Shown here: positions 52,201 through 59,789 of the stretch, in pieces
How the letters are laid out: each line of letters opens with the position of its first letter
Position numbering within the stretch: the first letter of the stretch is position 1
Source: JAOUGY01 sp963792365
Lineage (GTDB): Bacteria > Actinomycetota > Acidimicrobiia > Spongiisociales > ZC4RG35
Direction of reading: 5' to 3'
Length of the DNA: 64,000 nt
Assembly (NCBI GenBank): GCA_963792365.1
Contig: CAWBVW010000001.1
Span: 186,001-250,000, forward strand
Notes under the pieces: generated by a model
Databases searched by the model: none
Seen by the model: the letters and a program-made list of their open reading frames with translations, nothing else
What the model was told of the DNA's origin: nothing
Program-made: the position numbers and the translations under genes

Positions 52201-55130
52201 TGCATCTCCAGGGCCAGTCGCCAACGCTTCGTGAAGAACAGGAAGTTGATCCACACCTGCAGTTCGATCCTGATCCTGATGTCGACCCCGACGCCGCCGT
52301 AGACGTCGAGTCGATCGTGACCTGGGCCCAATTGGGCGGCGCCGATGAACCTCGCTCCGAAAGCGCCGTCGGCGGTAGCCACCAGGCTGACACCGGCGAT
52401 GCCGATACTGATGCCCGCCTCGAAGCGGAGAGACGCACGCGCCATGTAGCTCACACCAAGCACCAGATCGGTGATCCGCACATTTCGGCCCGAGGACTGC
52501 TCGACTCGCTGCGCCAATCGATAGATGAGGCCCGCTCGAACCTCGGCCCGCATCGGACCGAAGTCCATCTGCCAGCGCAGGAGATTCGGCCACCCCATCT
52601 CGGCGTGGAACAGGTTCGGCTCGATCAGGATGGTGGCGGAGATCTGGGCGTTTCGGAACGCCGACTGCACGAAGTCCGGAAGGGGCGGCCGGGAGCCCAG
52701 GAATCCATCTGGATTCGACGAGAGCTGGGCGAGGAAACGCTGCTTGCGCGGTTCGAGCACCGCGAACCCGGAGAACAACGGATTCCCTCGGATCTCCTCG
52801 TCCACGTCGCCGTAGTAGTCGTGGTAGTTGGTGTTGATCCACGCTCGTACGGCGAGGAAGAAAGTGAGGTCTGATCTGATGGCAGCGAGCACGTCGAACA
52901 GAAATGCCGAGGGGATCCGTTCCTCGGCCTTCTCGTCCCATCGGATGGGGGTCGAGGTCGGCGCCGCGCTCTGACTGAACAGCGCCCGGAGTGCGATCGT
53001 CCAGCGGGCGTCCTCTCCCGCCGGCTCCAGCGCCACCGACCAGGCGCCCCGGGTGGCGAGGTCCCCTGCCGTGCGTGAGAGCTCGCGGAGCCGTCCGATG
53101 AGCTCCCCGAGATCGTCGATCTCGTCGAGTGCCGCGATGCTCGTCAGGGTGTAGCGGTAGCCGAACCCGAGGCCGATCTCCCTCAGGTAGATCTCGAGCA
53201 CCGGCACCCGGAGGGTCAGCTTTCCCACATTGGCGGCGATGAACCACGCCCTCGCCCACGGATCGGCGATCGTACGACGAACTCGCATGAATCCGACCGC
53301 CACGGCCAGCGACGGGAGCCCCTTGATCTCGAGAGTGCCCTCACCCTCGAAACCCTTCCGCTCGGCGTCGTCGACAAAACTCACGACCACATCGAGCTTG
53401 AATGCGTCCCCCTTCTCGATGAGGATCGAAAGCTCGGCGAGATGCACACGCGGGATGAGAGACCCTGGCTCGGGGGCACCGACGACAAGCGTGTGCTTGC
53501 TGTCCACCCCGAGCGCCTTGTCGCCTTCGCCGTCCGCGAATTTGATCTGTCCTTTCAGCTCGAGCCCCGGATCACCGTCGAAGGCGCCGTACTCGGGGAT
53601 GAACGCCAACGAGGTGATGCCCATCTCGAAGCAGCCCAACACATCGAACGTCGCAGGCGCCGGCAGATCGACCACGAAGTCGATCAAGTCCATCAAGCGA
53701 CTCGCATCCCCGGCGATGGGTGCGCGAACCACGTCGATCGAGGTGGAAGCGAGTTCGGCCAGAACGTTGTCGCCGGGAAACGAGGCCGGAGGGGTGAATG
53801 TGGCGGCACCGGTGAGTGTGAAGTAGAAGTGGAACTCGCCTCCGCCCACCGGCTCGAACGCCAGGCCAAGGCCGTCGACTGCATACTGGAACAGCACCGA
53901 AGGACTGAACAGCGGTTGGTCCTCGGTGAGCTGCGCGCCGGCCCCCACCGGCACGATGCGGCCACCGCGGTCCTGGAACCGGATGACGACATCGGCCATC
54001 GCATCGCCGACCAGGGCCGGCGGTAGCGCACCGTTGCCGAGCAGGGAGAAGTCCTCGATCCTCGAGTCGCGAACCTGTATGACCCCGTCGACGAACCGGA
54101 ACGTCGTGTCCACGCCGTTGAGCCGAATCGGATCATCGATCACACGCGCATCTGCCTCGATGCCCTTCTTGGTGATCGCAAAACGCTCCACCGAGAACCG
54201 CAACGGTCTGTCCCCGAGGCCCGGGTACTCGACCTCGATGACCGCGTCCTCGGTCGGAACGATTCGATGATCCGCATTCGACGTGAGAAGCCGGAAGACG
54301 TCTCCGCTTGCGGAGGCGGCGGTCCAACGCAGTCCACCCGACTCCCACGAGATGGATGTGTTGTTTGCATCACGGGGTCGCAGCACGAACCCCTGCCCGT
54401 GGTCCACTGCGAGTCCGAGACGGGTCAGATCCAAGTCGACGGAGGAGTCCAATTCGAGCGGTGGCGTGATGACGCTCGATGCAACATCGAGGTGCATCAC
54501 AGTGGCACCCCCCTCGCCGGAGAAGTGCGCCGACAACGTCTGGGTCGGATCCTCAGAGGCGAGGATCACAAGCGGCTGGGAGCCGGCTGGATGCGGGCCG
54601 GGACCGGAAGCCGGGGCCTCATCGTGCACGAGGAAACTCGCCGCGCGGTTTCCTGCAGGGTCGAACTCGATCAGGGTGTCGCAGTCTCCGGTGAACACCA
54701 GCATCGGGGAAGTGGTCGGATAGACCTCCAGGAAATCGCCACCGTTGTCGAGCCAACCGAGCGCGACGCGGGCGATGGCCGAGGTCATCTCGTCGAGCGT
54801 CACTCGTCCCGTCGGCGAGACGTCGGCGCCCGACACCTCCACCGTGACCCCGACTCCGGACGGGATCTCGAGCGCAGCGTGCGCATAGCGCACGGTGGTG
54901 TCCACCGCCGTCGTGAACACCACGCCGATGGAGTCGTCGCCGACCACGACGTTGTGTGCCGATGGCGCCGGCTCGATGACGAGGCCGGGGGCCATGATCC
55001 CGATGAGATGTCGGAACTGGTCGGCGGCTGGGGAAGGACCGCTGATGGACACAACCGGTGAGGCGCCGGTCAGGTCGACGCGGACGTCTTCGAACTCGAA
55101 TCTGCTGACGTCCTCGCCGTCTCTCAGCAT
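46215..55130 (-). CDS. Giant protein of unknown function (about 2,971 residues), first gene of a coupled pair
   Basis: The first ~1,050 residues form long amphipathic beta strands (for example GLGFGYRYTLTSIAALDE and LVLGVSYMARASLRFEAGIS). A Thr/Ala/Glu-rich linker follows near 1,080, then fibronectin-like modules at about 1,390-1,710 (YEVTRRSLDGSD, RSYLYTITPVDVNG). A helical segment comes next, and the C-terminal part has three degenerate 85-95-residue repeats marked KLVWSGPIDAD, RRFVWTGAIDVD and SALVWEGPRPDG. No signal peptide, membrane helix or enzyme motif is seen. The frame is open to 56060 but crosses the divergent thioesterase gene; ATG 55130 is the first credible start, though without a good ribosome-binding site. 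Confidence 0.8.
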   Translation of the reverse strand: MLRDGEDVSRFEFEDVRVDLTGASPVVSISGPSPAADQFRHLIGIMAPGLVIEPAPSAHNVVVGDDSIGVVFTTAVDTTVRYAHAALEIPSGVGVTVEVSGADVSPTGRVTLDEMTSAIARVALGWLDNGGDFLEVYPTTSPMLVFTGDCDTLIEFDPAGNRAASFLVHDEAPASGPGPHPAGSQPLVILASEDPTQTLSAHFSGEGGATVMHLDVASSVITPPLELDSSVDLDLTRLGLAVDHGQGFVLRPRDANNTSISWESGGLRWTAASASGDVFRLLTSNADHRIVPTEDAVIEVEYPGLGDRPLRFSVERFAITKKGIEADARVIDDPIRLNGVDTTFRFVDGVIQVRDSRIEDFSLLGNGALPPALVGDAMADVVIRFQDRGGRIVPVGAGAQLTEDQPLFSPSVLFQYAVDGLGLAFEPVGGGEFHFYFTLTGAATFTPPASFPGDNVLAELASTSIDVVRAPIAGDASRLMDLIDFVVDLPAPATFDVLGCFEMGITSLAFIPEYGAFDGDPGLELKGQIKFADGEGDKALGVDSKHTLVVGAPEPGSLIPRVHLAELSILIEKGDAFKLDVVVSFVDDAERKGFEGEGTLEIKGLPSLAVAVGFMRVRRTIADPWARAWFIAANVGKLTLRVPVLEIYLREIGLGFGYRYTLTSIAALDEIDDLGELIGRLRELSRTAGDLATRGAWSVALEPAGEDARWTIALRALFSQSAAPTSTPIRWDEKAEERIPSAFLFDVLAAIRSDLTFFLAVRAWINTNYHDYYGDVDEEIRGNPLFSGFAVLEPRKQRFLAQLSSNPDGFLGSRPPLPDFVQSAFRNAQISATILIEPNLFHAEMGWPNLLRWQMDFGPMRAEVRAGLIYRLAQRVEQSSGRNVRITDLVLGVSYMARASLRFEAGISIGIAGVSLVATADGAFGARFIGAAQLGPGHDRLDVYGGVGVDIRIRIELQVWINFLFFTKRWRLALEMQFSASLEFGMAARAGATEVGIVGRGTLRIRVVGKSFEVNARIAANPGAVNAARLATARYMSLGLEASDEDTALPGVGLDDDSRQTGPPPVSDNPVAVMTTIASGDTAAPAEPAESAEATAEEETGAGDTTEPASVRTQALTVPGYSAFRVESADATLLVLYPDDRTGGFVPSPEGRSAGVDDFALSEPFPGVARRWDPHQQAFIDATESSTWSAAWDGVVVEADDVGTESTADQPRDLDLAEYLRAAFCADGLDPIGLQVGGSLADPRVENPDESAYESAVRGAIEQFRSSPLFKRDPNSIYEQALWAALHPDTSIYHESGAASDAAPSENDDVETARQLRGMIVESMISDVREYARVVGSDPEAAARLTRSSPAFLLGLVFQSGADWGDDEGPRLNQRIGGVLSEGPSPVTVFNPRRYDFGVNPPRLEGVRTFTDATTVAFSWNLEWATDRTTDLRTDPEQHLAHYEVTRRSLDGSDAPMTTKVKPAEVLAADGRRGWLVTALQPRFQFIDHFGHESAQDVASSSGRSYLYTITPVDVNGTRARPVTVVATRYPSDPPAVPTDTEMTVTYGLDSQSFTAVDDVLVPVTPTAVGLSWTDPVLPPGAPVVAVERHEIVFRREPSLPLGSYGIDSTTSGSQSGSLPTSNARLRPDDVVIEVAPVVDADGPTAEVPIDVLTERRVLPTSGISDSWQVFIRTVSPAGVPSPLVPVQLTLRFENADGRGEERRPPRLEWMTRPIVLPALPPQDGLASAITVHVPRPAGDEVTYQPHPAGTRAIRLIWNQAPSSRHDHPTGIHAGYQLFRIDVDAHPNATFDDGETLTEAWERVDEVRLQPPDELGLVPNTTLNTAEWEAWYPSTSAAGAPESGDHRLLWPPEDFVADGLLHPVLQQILERLPTDYLLTMQVGRPLRPTDLDGFMLATAPGNDPYGWGILQHLGLSTTISARRAATNEVVSGADLVSAIGDVLAEAESADPSGLLRHVFVERLYRPAKAMTAAPGPTGDNALLAIVQLSLRPILVRVPDAESDTERKAHAARLEVESARRLLGHAKRALQSDTVNELEKSLESKPDTMAAWQRRFGVHGPIEASGPHVATAYPLPSAPAIAEPDETGRVRFDQLLPDRWAHAYRYAVKPYSRYARLWDALVQSPAFVGVVPEQRIRPTDPPVVDPADGGIDVRVDRTEPVAPPVIVGSRRLDHPDVRGGVARPGSTWEVLVAPHPDQVLSERNRTVARRLDHRQVAFTVLRSFSHGRSAEAVDYREQIFEVAAHVPKPIVDRVPALEHVDLTDLDEAQRAALSVAERLGGFGVGGLVIQIEHLPFYYDHRLVAIAQTSSDVSAPVFTVQHEFSYRSPEAVGRLVGLEDSTEAGGPASRMIRIELARLWDSLTQEQAARWSTEEPGADGPRLPGSLPDHDVAYDILYKLNGTVSVVARLTVTEEDEQPPRWRVVGVGDTFAIVDGPASVEGPQGDPDARREWSALIPLPSMTNAPSAVPEEPGSDARSRPPELTVPVGPPIEPSSVGGITPAQLELWTAAIYGTDIYPEGDGRSRLAPVVADALDRVAERTGTDELVSATFDPRTPVPTLGWLEATVHEVSFTSLRCRQHLDETQMDQLDEVIDEVADGEFRDALRAARRELARSTAQTTVEGDLSSRLPDEWVSSGIAKVTDGKLVWSGPIDADIILRLDELVAMSPRWEPPLRVIQERLDELIGSVVVTIPPELVEPPEGEDETPPPSIFDVLGDDLRSFLEELGATTGERNRRFVWTGAIDVDTATSLRSLDAPDDSHRDVLDALASGIEERSTPIAVDLASEWVAPRTLDSLNGFLAQLKHPRILTASPVADDDERRSALVWEGPRPDGHLVEQISELIDGTVGDQVFESDVRAFVEALVSGASADESIVRSSMLLEIDVRVGPETTAELGERLVVSDWTISADGFIADSVRDGWYARVSTEADRRAIDLLHRRSLTSDLAGGVIQLRSRRGSAKPSLRATLGTGPRS

Positions 55131-55292
55131 GAACGCAATGAAGGATCCAAGGTCCAGCCGCTCGAAACCCGCCAGTATGCGCCCCTGATTGCTGGAGGCC
55201 GACCATACACGCGGGTGGCTTCCGCGGTACCTGGAACCGGCCTTTGTCTGGCCGGCTCGAAACCCGGCGCACCGGCCTAGGTTGATGGCGAC

Positions 55293-56138
55293 ATGACCGA
55301 CATTCCTTCCTCGTGCTACACGCCAGTTCAAGGTTTGGGCACTCATGGAGGACCGTTGTTCGATTCGACACGACTGTCGGCCGCCGAGTGGTACCCGGAT
55401 GGCCAACACGGCGGTGTGGTTTCGGCACTCGTCACGAGGGCGGTCGAACGGTCCGATTCGTTGGCTCCGATGGAGGTGGCGCGCGTCACGGTGGAGCTGT
55501 TCCGTGTCGTTCCCGTCACACGGCTCGAGGTCGTGACCGAGCTGGTGAGAGAGGGAAAGCGCATTCAGACAACCGAGGTTCGGGTGTACGGCGGTGATGT
55601 CGAGCTGGCGCGGGGCCTCGTCCAACGCTTGCGCGTCACAGAGCTGGGGCTCCCACCGGACTTCCACGATCCGGTCCGCCGGCCCCCGGGACCTCGGGAA
55701 CTCGACAGCTACTCGTTCAAGGAGGTGGTTCCGTTCCCGGACCATGGAGCCGTCACCTTCGGGCGGTACGCCGTTGAGATCGCCGAGGCCACTGGTACGT
55801 TCCGGGAGCCCGGTCCGGCCACGGTCTGGTTCAGGTTCTCCACTCAACTGGTCGAAGGCGAAGAGATGACTCCGGCCCAGCGGGCCGTCCTGGCTTCGGA
55901 CTTCTCGAATGGGTTGTCGCGATTCGCAGACGGCAACGAGTGGCTCTTCATGAACTCCGACCTCTCGGTCCATCTCGCCCGTCTCCCTGCCGGGGAATGG
56001 GTGGCGCTCGACGGGGAATCGATCTGGAGCCGCGACGGCCGCGGAGTGGCCACCTCTCATCTGTTCGACGAGGTGGGTCCGATCGGACGCGCCACCCAGA
56101 CGCTGTTCATCGATCGAGGGCCCGACGCGCCGGCCTGA
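55293..56138 (+). CDS. Acyl-CoA thioesterase-like protein (double hot-dog)
   Basis: A 281-residue protein resembling TesB-type/acyl-CoA thioesterase family members. The first hot-dog half has QHGGVVSALVTRAVER and EVARVTVELFRVVPVTRLEV. The second has PATVWFRFSTQLVEGEEMTPAQRAVLASDFSNGLS and a terminal SHLFDEVGPIGRATQTLFI. Such enzymes release free fatty acids from CoA. It is divergent from the giant gene pair (162 bp between starts) and convergent, with six bases between, with the LysM gene. A functional link to the giant genes is unproven. Confidence 0.82.
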   Translation: MTDIPSSCYTPVQGLGTHGGPLFDSTRLSAAEWYPDGQHGGVVSALVTRAVERSDSLAPMEVARVTVELFRVVPVTRLEVVTELVREGKRIQTTEVRVYGGDVELARGLVQRLRVTELGLPPDFHDPVRRPPGPRELDSYSFKEVVPFPDHGAVTFGRYAVEIAEATGTFREPGPATVWFRFSTQLVEGEEMTPAQRAVLASDFSNGLSRFADGNEWLFMNSDLSVHLARLPAGEWVALDGESIWSRDGRGVATSHLFDEVGPIGRATQTLFIDRGPDAPA

Positions 56139-56144
56139 GCTACG

Positions 56145-57725
56145 TCAACTGTCTCGGCATGGGCCCATCGGCTTCACAGGCTCGAGCTCGATGAGTTCGG
56201 ACACGACATCCTCAGAGAAGATCAGGTCCGGATCGAGCAGCCAGCGCTGGAGACGAAGCGAGAGCATTCGATCGTTGATCTCGGCAACGCTCGGGTCGGG
56301 GTTGCCTTCGGTCACGAGCAGGCGCCGGGATATCTCCCACAGAGAGTCGCCGCGACCGATCGCCGGGAGTACCTCGATCTCCATCCAGGCCTGGGACGCG
56401 AGACCGCCCTCGTCGGTTGCCACGACGCATGCTCCGAACGCTCCCGGTCCCAGGACACCAGGGTCGAAGAGGAGCCATCGATTCTGGTCGATCTCGAACG
56501 TACCTCTGGCGCCTTCGATCACAATCGATGCCAGGTCGTCATCGACCGTGGCTCCGAGATCCTCCCTCTGAGGCCCGCTCCCTTCTGTCGTGACGATCGA
56601 CCTCCCAGCCACGCTCGGTGGCTGGTTGACGTGGAGCTCGATCTCGTCCTGGGCGCGCCCGTCACCGGAGGCGCCCACCACTCGAACCGTCAAGAATGGA
56701 GGGGCGTCCAAAGGGATCGGAACGGTCGCACCAGGTACGCCCTCGTCGTAGGCAGTCGTCCAGGTCCGGCCGTGGCCGGCTTCCCAGATCACAACGACCA
56801 GATCCAGCACGGCACCGTCCGAGGCCCATGTCAGCTCCAGGTCGGATCCGGCGTTGACCGGAGTCGACGGGTCGTCGATCTCGATTCGTAGCGCTGCCGA
56901 ATCACCGGCTACGGCTGTTGTGGTCGTCCGGTCCGCGGCAGTGGAGCCCTGGGTGGCCGGCATCGTCGTCGACGTGGCGGGATCACCGTCGCCGGTTGCC
57001 GCCACGGCGGCAGCGGCCGTCAACGCCGACGTGACCACGGCGACCGCAGCCACCCGTTCCACCCCGGCTGCCGCGAGCCCGCGCAGCGATTGCCGGATGG
57101 GCTCGGCGTCGGCCCGGAGAACGCCGGTCTTGGCGAGTCGGGAGATGTCACGTCGTGCTCGCAACCGGGAGCCCAGCCCGATGGTGGACGTTTCACCTCT
57201 GAGCCGGGAGGAGACCTCGCCGAGGAGCCGAGATTTGATGCCCTCGATACGATGCTTGACATCGGAGGTGATCTGATCGGTCGCAGATCGGACGAGATCG
57301 TCGGCGGCCTCTCGCACGTCGCGGATCGGCTTGGTGAGGCCTTCGGCGATCTGGTCGACCGCGGCGTCGACCTCACCTCTGATGTGCTGCTCGACCCGGG
57401 CCTTCTGCCTGCCGGCCTCGACTCGGACCTCGTCTTCCACCCGGCCGATCAACTCGTGGACGCGGAGCCACACGCGACCCGCCTCCGGACATTCGAGCCC
57501 CAGCGTCGAGCCGTCGGGAAGGGCCCGGAGGTCGCGACCGGGCGAAAGCAGCTCGGTGCCGAAGACGAGTCGGTAGTCCAAGGGCTGCCGACGGAACGTA
57601 TGCGTCGGAAGTCGCTCCCCGACGATCAACGCCTCGAGAAAGTCGGCGGCTGTCGCGGCGTCCCCCAGGGGACGCGTCAAGCGCTGGTTGCGGACTCGGT
57701 CCTCGATTTGGAAGCTCGGTGCCAC
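56145..57725 (-). CDS. Membrane-anchored LysM protein with ubiquitin-like N-terminal domain
   Basis: A 526-residue protein. Residues 1-85 look like a ubiquitin-like (YukD-type) domain: FQIEDRVRNQRLTRPL, LDYRLVFGTELLSPGRDLRAL and PDGSTLGLECPE. Residues 88-215 are a charged helical or coiled-coil region, followed by one membrane segment (about 220-243) and a Thr-rich linker. Ig-like stretches (SDLELTWASDGAVLDLVVVI) precede a LysM-like end, GRGDSLWEISRRLLVTEGNPD to ELIEL. The topology puts the ubiquitin-like part inside the cell and the peptidoglycan-binding LysM outside. It lies on the same strand just upstream of the giant gene pair, separated by the thioesterase gene. Confidence 0.75.
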   Translation of the reverse strand: MAPSFQIEDRVRNQRLTRPLGDAATAADFLEALIVGERLPTHTFRRQPLDYRLVFGTELLSPGRDLRALPDGSTLGLECPEAGRVWLRVHELIGRVEDEVRVEAGRQKARVEQHIRGEVDAAVDQIAEGLTKPIRDVREAADDLVRSATDQITSDVKHRIEGIKSRLLGEVSSRLRGETSTIGLGSRLRARRDISRLAKTGVLRADAEPIRQSLRGLAAAGVERVAAVAVVTSALTAAAAVAATGDGDPATSTTMPATQGSTAADRTTTTAVAGDSAALRIEIDDPSTPVNAGSDLELTWASDGAVLDLVVVIWEAGHGRTWTTAYDEGVPGATVPIPLDAPPFLTVRVVGASGDGRAQDEIELHVNQPPSVAGRSIVTTEGSGPQREDLGATVDDDLASIVIEGARGTFEIDQNRWLLFDPGVLGPGAFGACVVATDEGGLASQAWMEIEVLPAIGRGDSLWEISRRLLVTEGNPDPSVAEINDRMLSLRLQRWLLDPDLIFSEDVVSELIELEPVKPMGPCRDS

Positions 57726-57851
57726 CCTGCGCCAGCCTGCTCGACCAACTCGACCCTAAACGTTGGAATCGCGGAGCGACGCTTCCTCGTGGCGACCCCG
57801 AAGCCGGCTCCGTGGCCGGGCTCGAGTCACACTCGCAGGCCGGAGCGGGAA

Positions 57852-58118
57852 TCAGGCGCGTTTCATGTTCCCGTAGACCGCGATCGATGCTGCCGCCACG
57901 GCTACCTGAATCAGGAGCTTGATCCAGTCGATGCCACGGGTGTCACCAACACCCAGCGCCTGCGCAACGAATCCTCCGACGATGGCCCCTACCGCTCCTA
58001 CGACGATGGTGACGCCGATCGAGAGGTTCTGCTTTCCAGGAAGGGCGAGCCGGGCCAGTGGCCCGATGATGATTCCGGCCAGGAGACCGCCGATGATGGT
58101 TCCGAATACGGCACCCAT
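57852..58118 (-). CDS. GlsB/YeaQ/YmgE family stress-response membrane protein
   Basis: An 88-residue protein with three hydrophobic segments and the family's glycine-rich pattern GTIIGGLLAGIIIGPLARLALPGKQ and VGAVGAIVGGFVAQALG. Members are small membrane proteins linked to general stress responses; the old name 'transglycosylase-associated' has no enzymatic basis. ATG 58118 follows GAGGAGG. It is divergent from the OsmC-type gene and 126 bp upstream of the LysM gene on the same strand. Confidence 0.9.
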   Translation of the reverse strand: MGAVFGTIIGGLLAGIIIGPLARLALPGKQNLSIGVTIVVGAVGAIVGGFVAQALGVGDTRGIDWIKLLIQVAVAAASIAVYGNMKRA

Positions 58119-58260
58119 TTGTGTTCCTCCTCGATTTGGAGCCGATGCTAGGAAGTCCGCCGTGAACCTGTGGACCGCCGCATCGTCGTCGGGCGCCCCC
58201 CGTCTAGGGTTCTGTTGGTCAGCCGTTCCCGGCTGACTCCACCGAATACCGGAGCGATCC

Positions 58261-58812
58261 ATGACATCGGACGATCAGAGCGAGATCCCCGTCCCACCAG
58301 GAGTGGACCCCGACATCCTCCACCGAGCGGTCACAGTCGAGGCGACGACGGAGCATCTGCACGACATGCGCCACCAGGCCCAGGTGCGACAGTTCACGTT
58401 CATCAGCGACGAGCCTCCGGGCATGGCCGGCTCCGACGAAGATCCGGCGCCGCTCGACTATTTGGCGGGCGCAGTCGGATTGTGAATGCTCACTCAGATC
58501 GTCCGGTACGGACGAATGGCCAAGGCAAACTTCTCGTCCATTCGCTGCCGGGTGCGGGCGCATTGGACCAGTGAAGGCTCCGTGTTCGCCGGAACCATCT
58601 CGTCGAAGTGCCACTCCGTCGAGATCCACACCGAGGTGGAATCCGACGACGACCCCGCTCTCATCGCCGCAGTGATCCAAAACGCCCAGGGGGGCTGCTA
58701 CGCCGACGCCGCCCTCACCGAGCCGGTGCCTGTGTACCGACAGGTCGAGCTCAATGGCGCTGCGCTCGACATCGAGCAGTACCCGCGCCAGATCCGTCGC
58801 CGAAAGAACTGA
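58261..58812 (+). CDS. OsmC-family peroxidase-like protein, probable selenoprotein (UGA = Sec75)
   Basis: Read through one TGA at 58483-58485, this gives a 183-residue OsmC-type protein. Before the TGA comes APLDYLAGAVGL; after it MLTQIVRYGRMAKANFS. The family's first catalytic cysteine, in the pattern P-EL-GA-AAC of E. coli OsmC, falls exactly on the UGA. The second catalytic cysteine is present as Cys146 in NAQGGCYADAAL. OsmC proteins reduce organic hydroperoxides with this Cys pair. A SECIS-like hairpin follows the UGA. OsmC-like proteins are a known prokaryotic selenoprotein family. The alternatives are a nonsense-mutated gene, or two separate proteins with the second starting at ATG 58486. 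GGAG precedes ATG 58261. The selenocysteine machinery would be elsewhere in the genome. Confidence 0.78.
58499..58515 (+). promoter_or_regulatory. Bacterial SECIS-like hairpin in the OsmC-type gene
   Basis: TCGTCCG (58499-58505) pairs perfectly with CGGACGA (58509-58515) around a GTA loop; an alternative reading is six pairs with a GGTAC loop. The loop begins 21 bases after the UGA at 58483-58485. Bacterial SECIS elements have a small apical loop with a G in the first two positions, about 16-37 bases after the UGA, and this hairpin meets both conditions. Confidence 0.65.
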
Positions 58813-58938
58813 CCGAACCTACGCCTCGACCTCGAGACGGACGGCTGCCCGGTCGGAACTCGATTTCCGACGCGTCGGCCGCTCCGGTTGGCGCTCCGGT
58901 GATCCCGGATTCGCTTGCCGATCAATAGGATCGATCAC

Positions 58939-59580
58939 ATGACAGACGGCGCGCCGAGAAGCTCAAGACAGGTGCGCCCGGCTACCGGGGCGGACGTTCC
59001 CGAGATGGTCGCGGTACTGGCAGACGCGTTCATGGACTCGGGTGTGTTTCGATGGCTCCAGCCCGACGACACCGTACGGCAACGAATGCTCCCGGTGATG
59101 TTCACCGGATTGCTTCGCCGCGTTCATCCGGTCGAACGGGGTGCTGAACTGCTGACCGACGGGGACCGGGTGGTCGGCGCCGCGGTGTGGGCACCGCCGG
59201 GCCGGTGGAAGGCGCCCTGGTGGAGTCAGATCCTGGCGTTCCCGGCGCTGTTGCGGGTTCTCGACCGGGAGAGCCTGAAGACGTTCTCGTCCCGGGGCAA
59301 TGCCGTGGACCACGCCGCGCATGCTGTGCATCCGAAGGCGCCCCACTGGTACCTGGCTGGACTCGGGGTCTCCCCCACCGCTCAGGGAACGGGTGTGGGA
59401 TCAGCCCTGGTCCGATCTGGGCTCGATCGGTGTCATGGTCAGGCCGTTCCGGCCTACCTCGAGTGCGAGACCCACCTCGTGCCGTACTACGAGCGGCTCG
59501 GTTTTCACTCGATTCACGACCTCGAGATGCCAGACGATGCACCGGACCAGGTCGGGATGTGGCACGACCACCGAGGCTGA
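58939..59580 (+). CDS. GNAT-family N-acetyltransferase
   Basis: A 213-residue acetyltransferase. The acetyl-CoA-binding motif A is in HWYLAGLGVSPTAQGTGVGSALVRSGL (the Q/R-x-x-G-x-G/A part is QGTGVGSA), followed by the motif B region ECETHLVPYYERLGFHSIHDLEMP. The acceptor is unknown. ATG 58939 has AGGA ten bases upstream; TTG 58915 would add eight residues. It lies between the OsmC-type gene and the ammonia-lyase gene on the same strand, but gaps of 126 and 209 bp do not prove an operon. Confidence 0.9.
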   Translation: MTDGAPRSSRQVRPATGADVPEMVAVLADAFMDSGVFRWLQPDDTVRQRMLPVMFTGLLRRVHPVERGAELLTDGDRVVGAAVWAPPGRWKAPWWSQILAFPALLRVLDRESLKTFSSRGNAVDHAAHAVHPKAPHWYLAGLGVSPTAQGTGVGSALVRSGLDRCHGQAVPAYLECETHLVPYYERLGFHSIHDLEMPDDAPDQVGMWHDHRG

Positions 59581-59789
59581 GCACGGGTTACCGGTAGCCG
59601 CCCGTCGAGATCGGCGGGCCGTGACCTGCCGGCGCACCCATGGTGACACCCCTGGCCAGGACGCTCAAAGACCGTATCCTCATCGGGTGTCGGCTGCGCA
59701 GACGCAACCTCCGGGTGGATGCAGTCCGAAAAGGGATGTTTGGGGAGCGCTTCAGGTCACCGACCTGGCGCTGGGAATGGAGGCAAGTC

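Noticed and set aside
55131..56060. Upstream extension of the first giant gene to ATG 56060
   Set aside because: The added sequence runs antisense through the whole thioesterase gene, which has clear homology and a proper start. The first credible start inside conserved-looking sequence is 55130.
38716..57725. Contractile injection system or type VI locus
   Set aside because: LysM and giant proteins occur in such loci, but no sheath, tube, baseplate, spike or AAA+ ATPase gene is present.
58486..58812. Separate gene starting at ATG 58486 just after the UGA
   Set aside because: It would encode only the C-terminal two-thirds of an OsmC fold without the first catalytic residue, and no strong ribosome-binding site precedes it.
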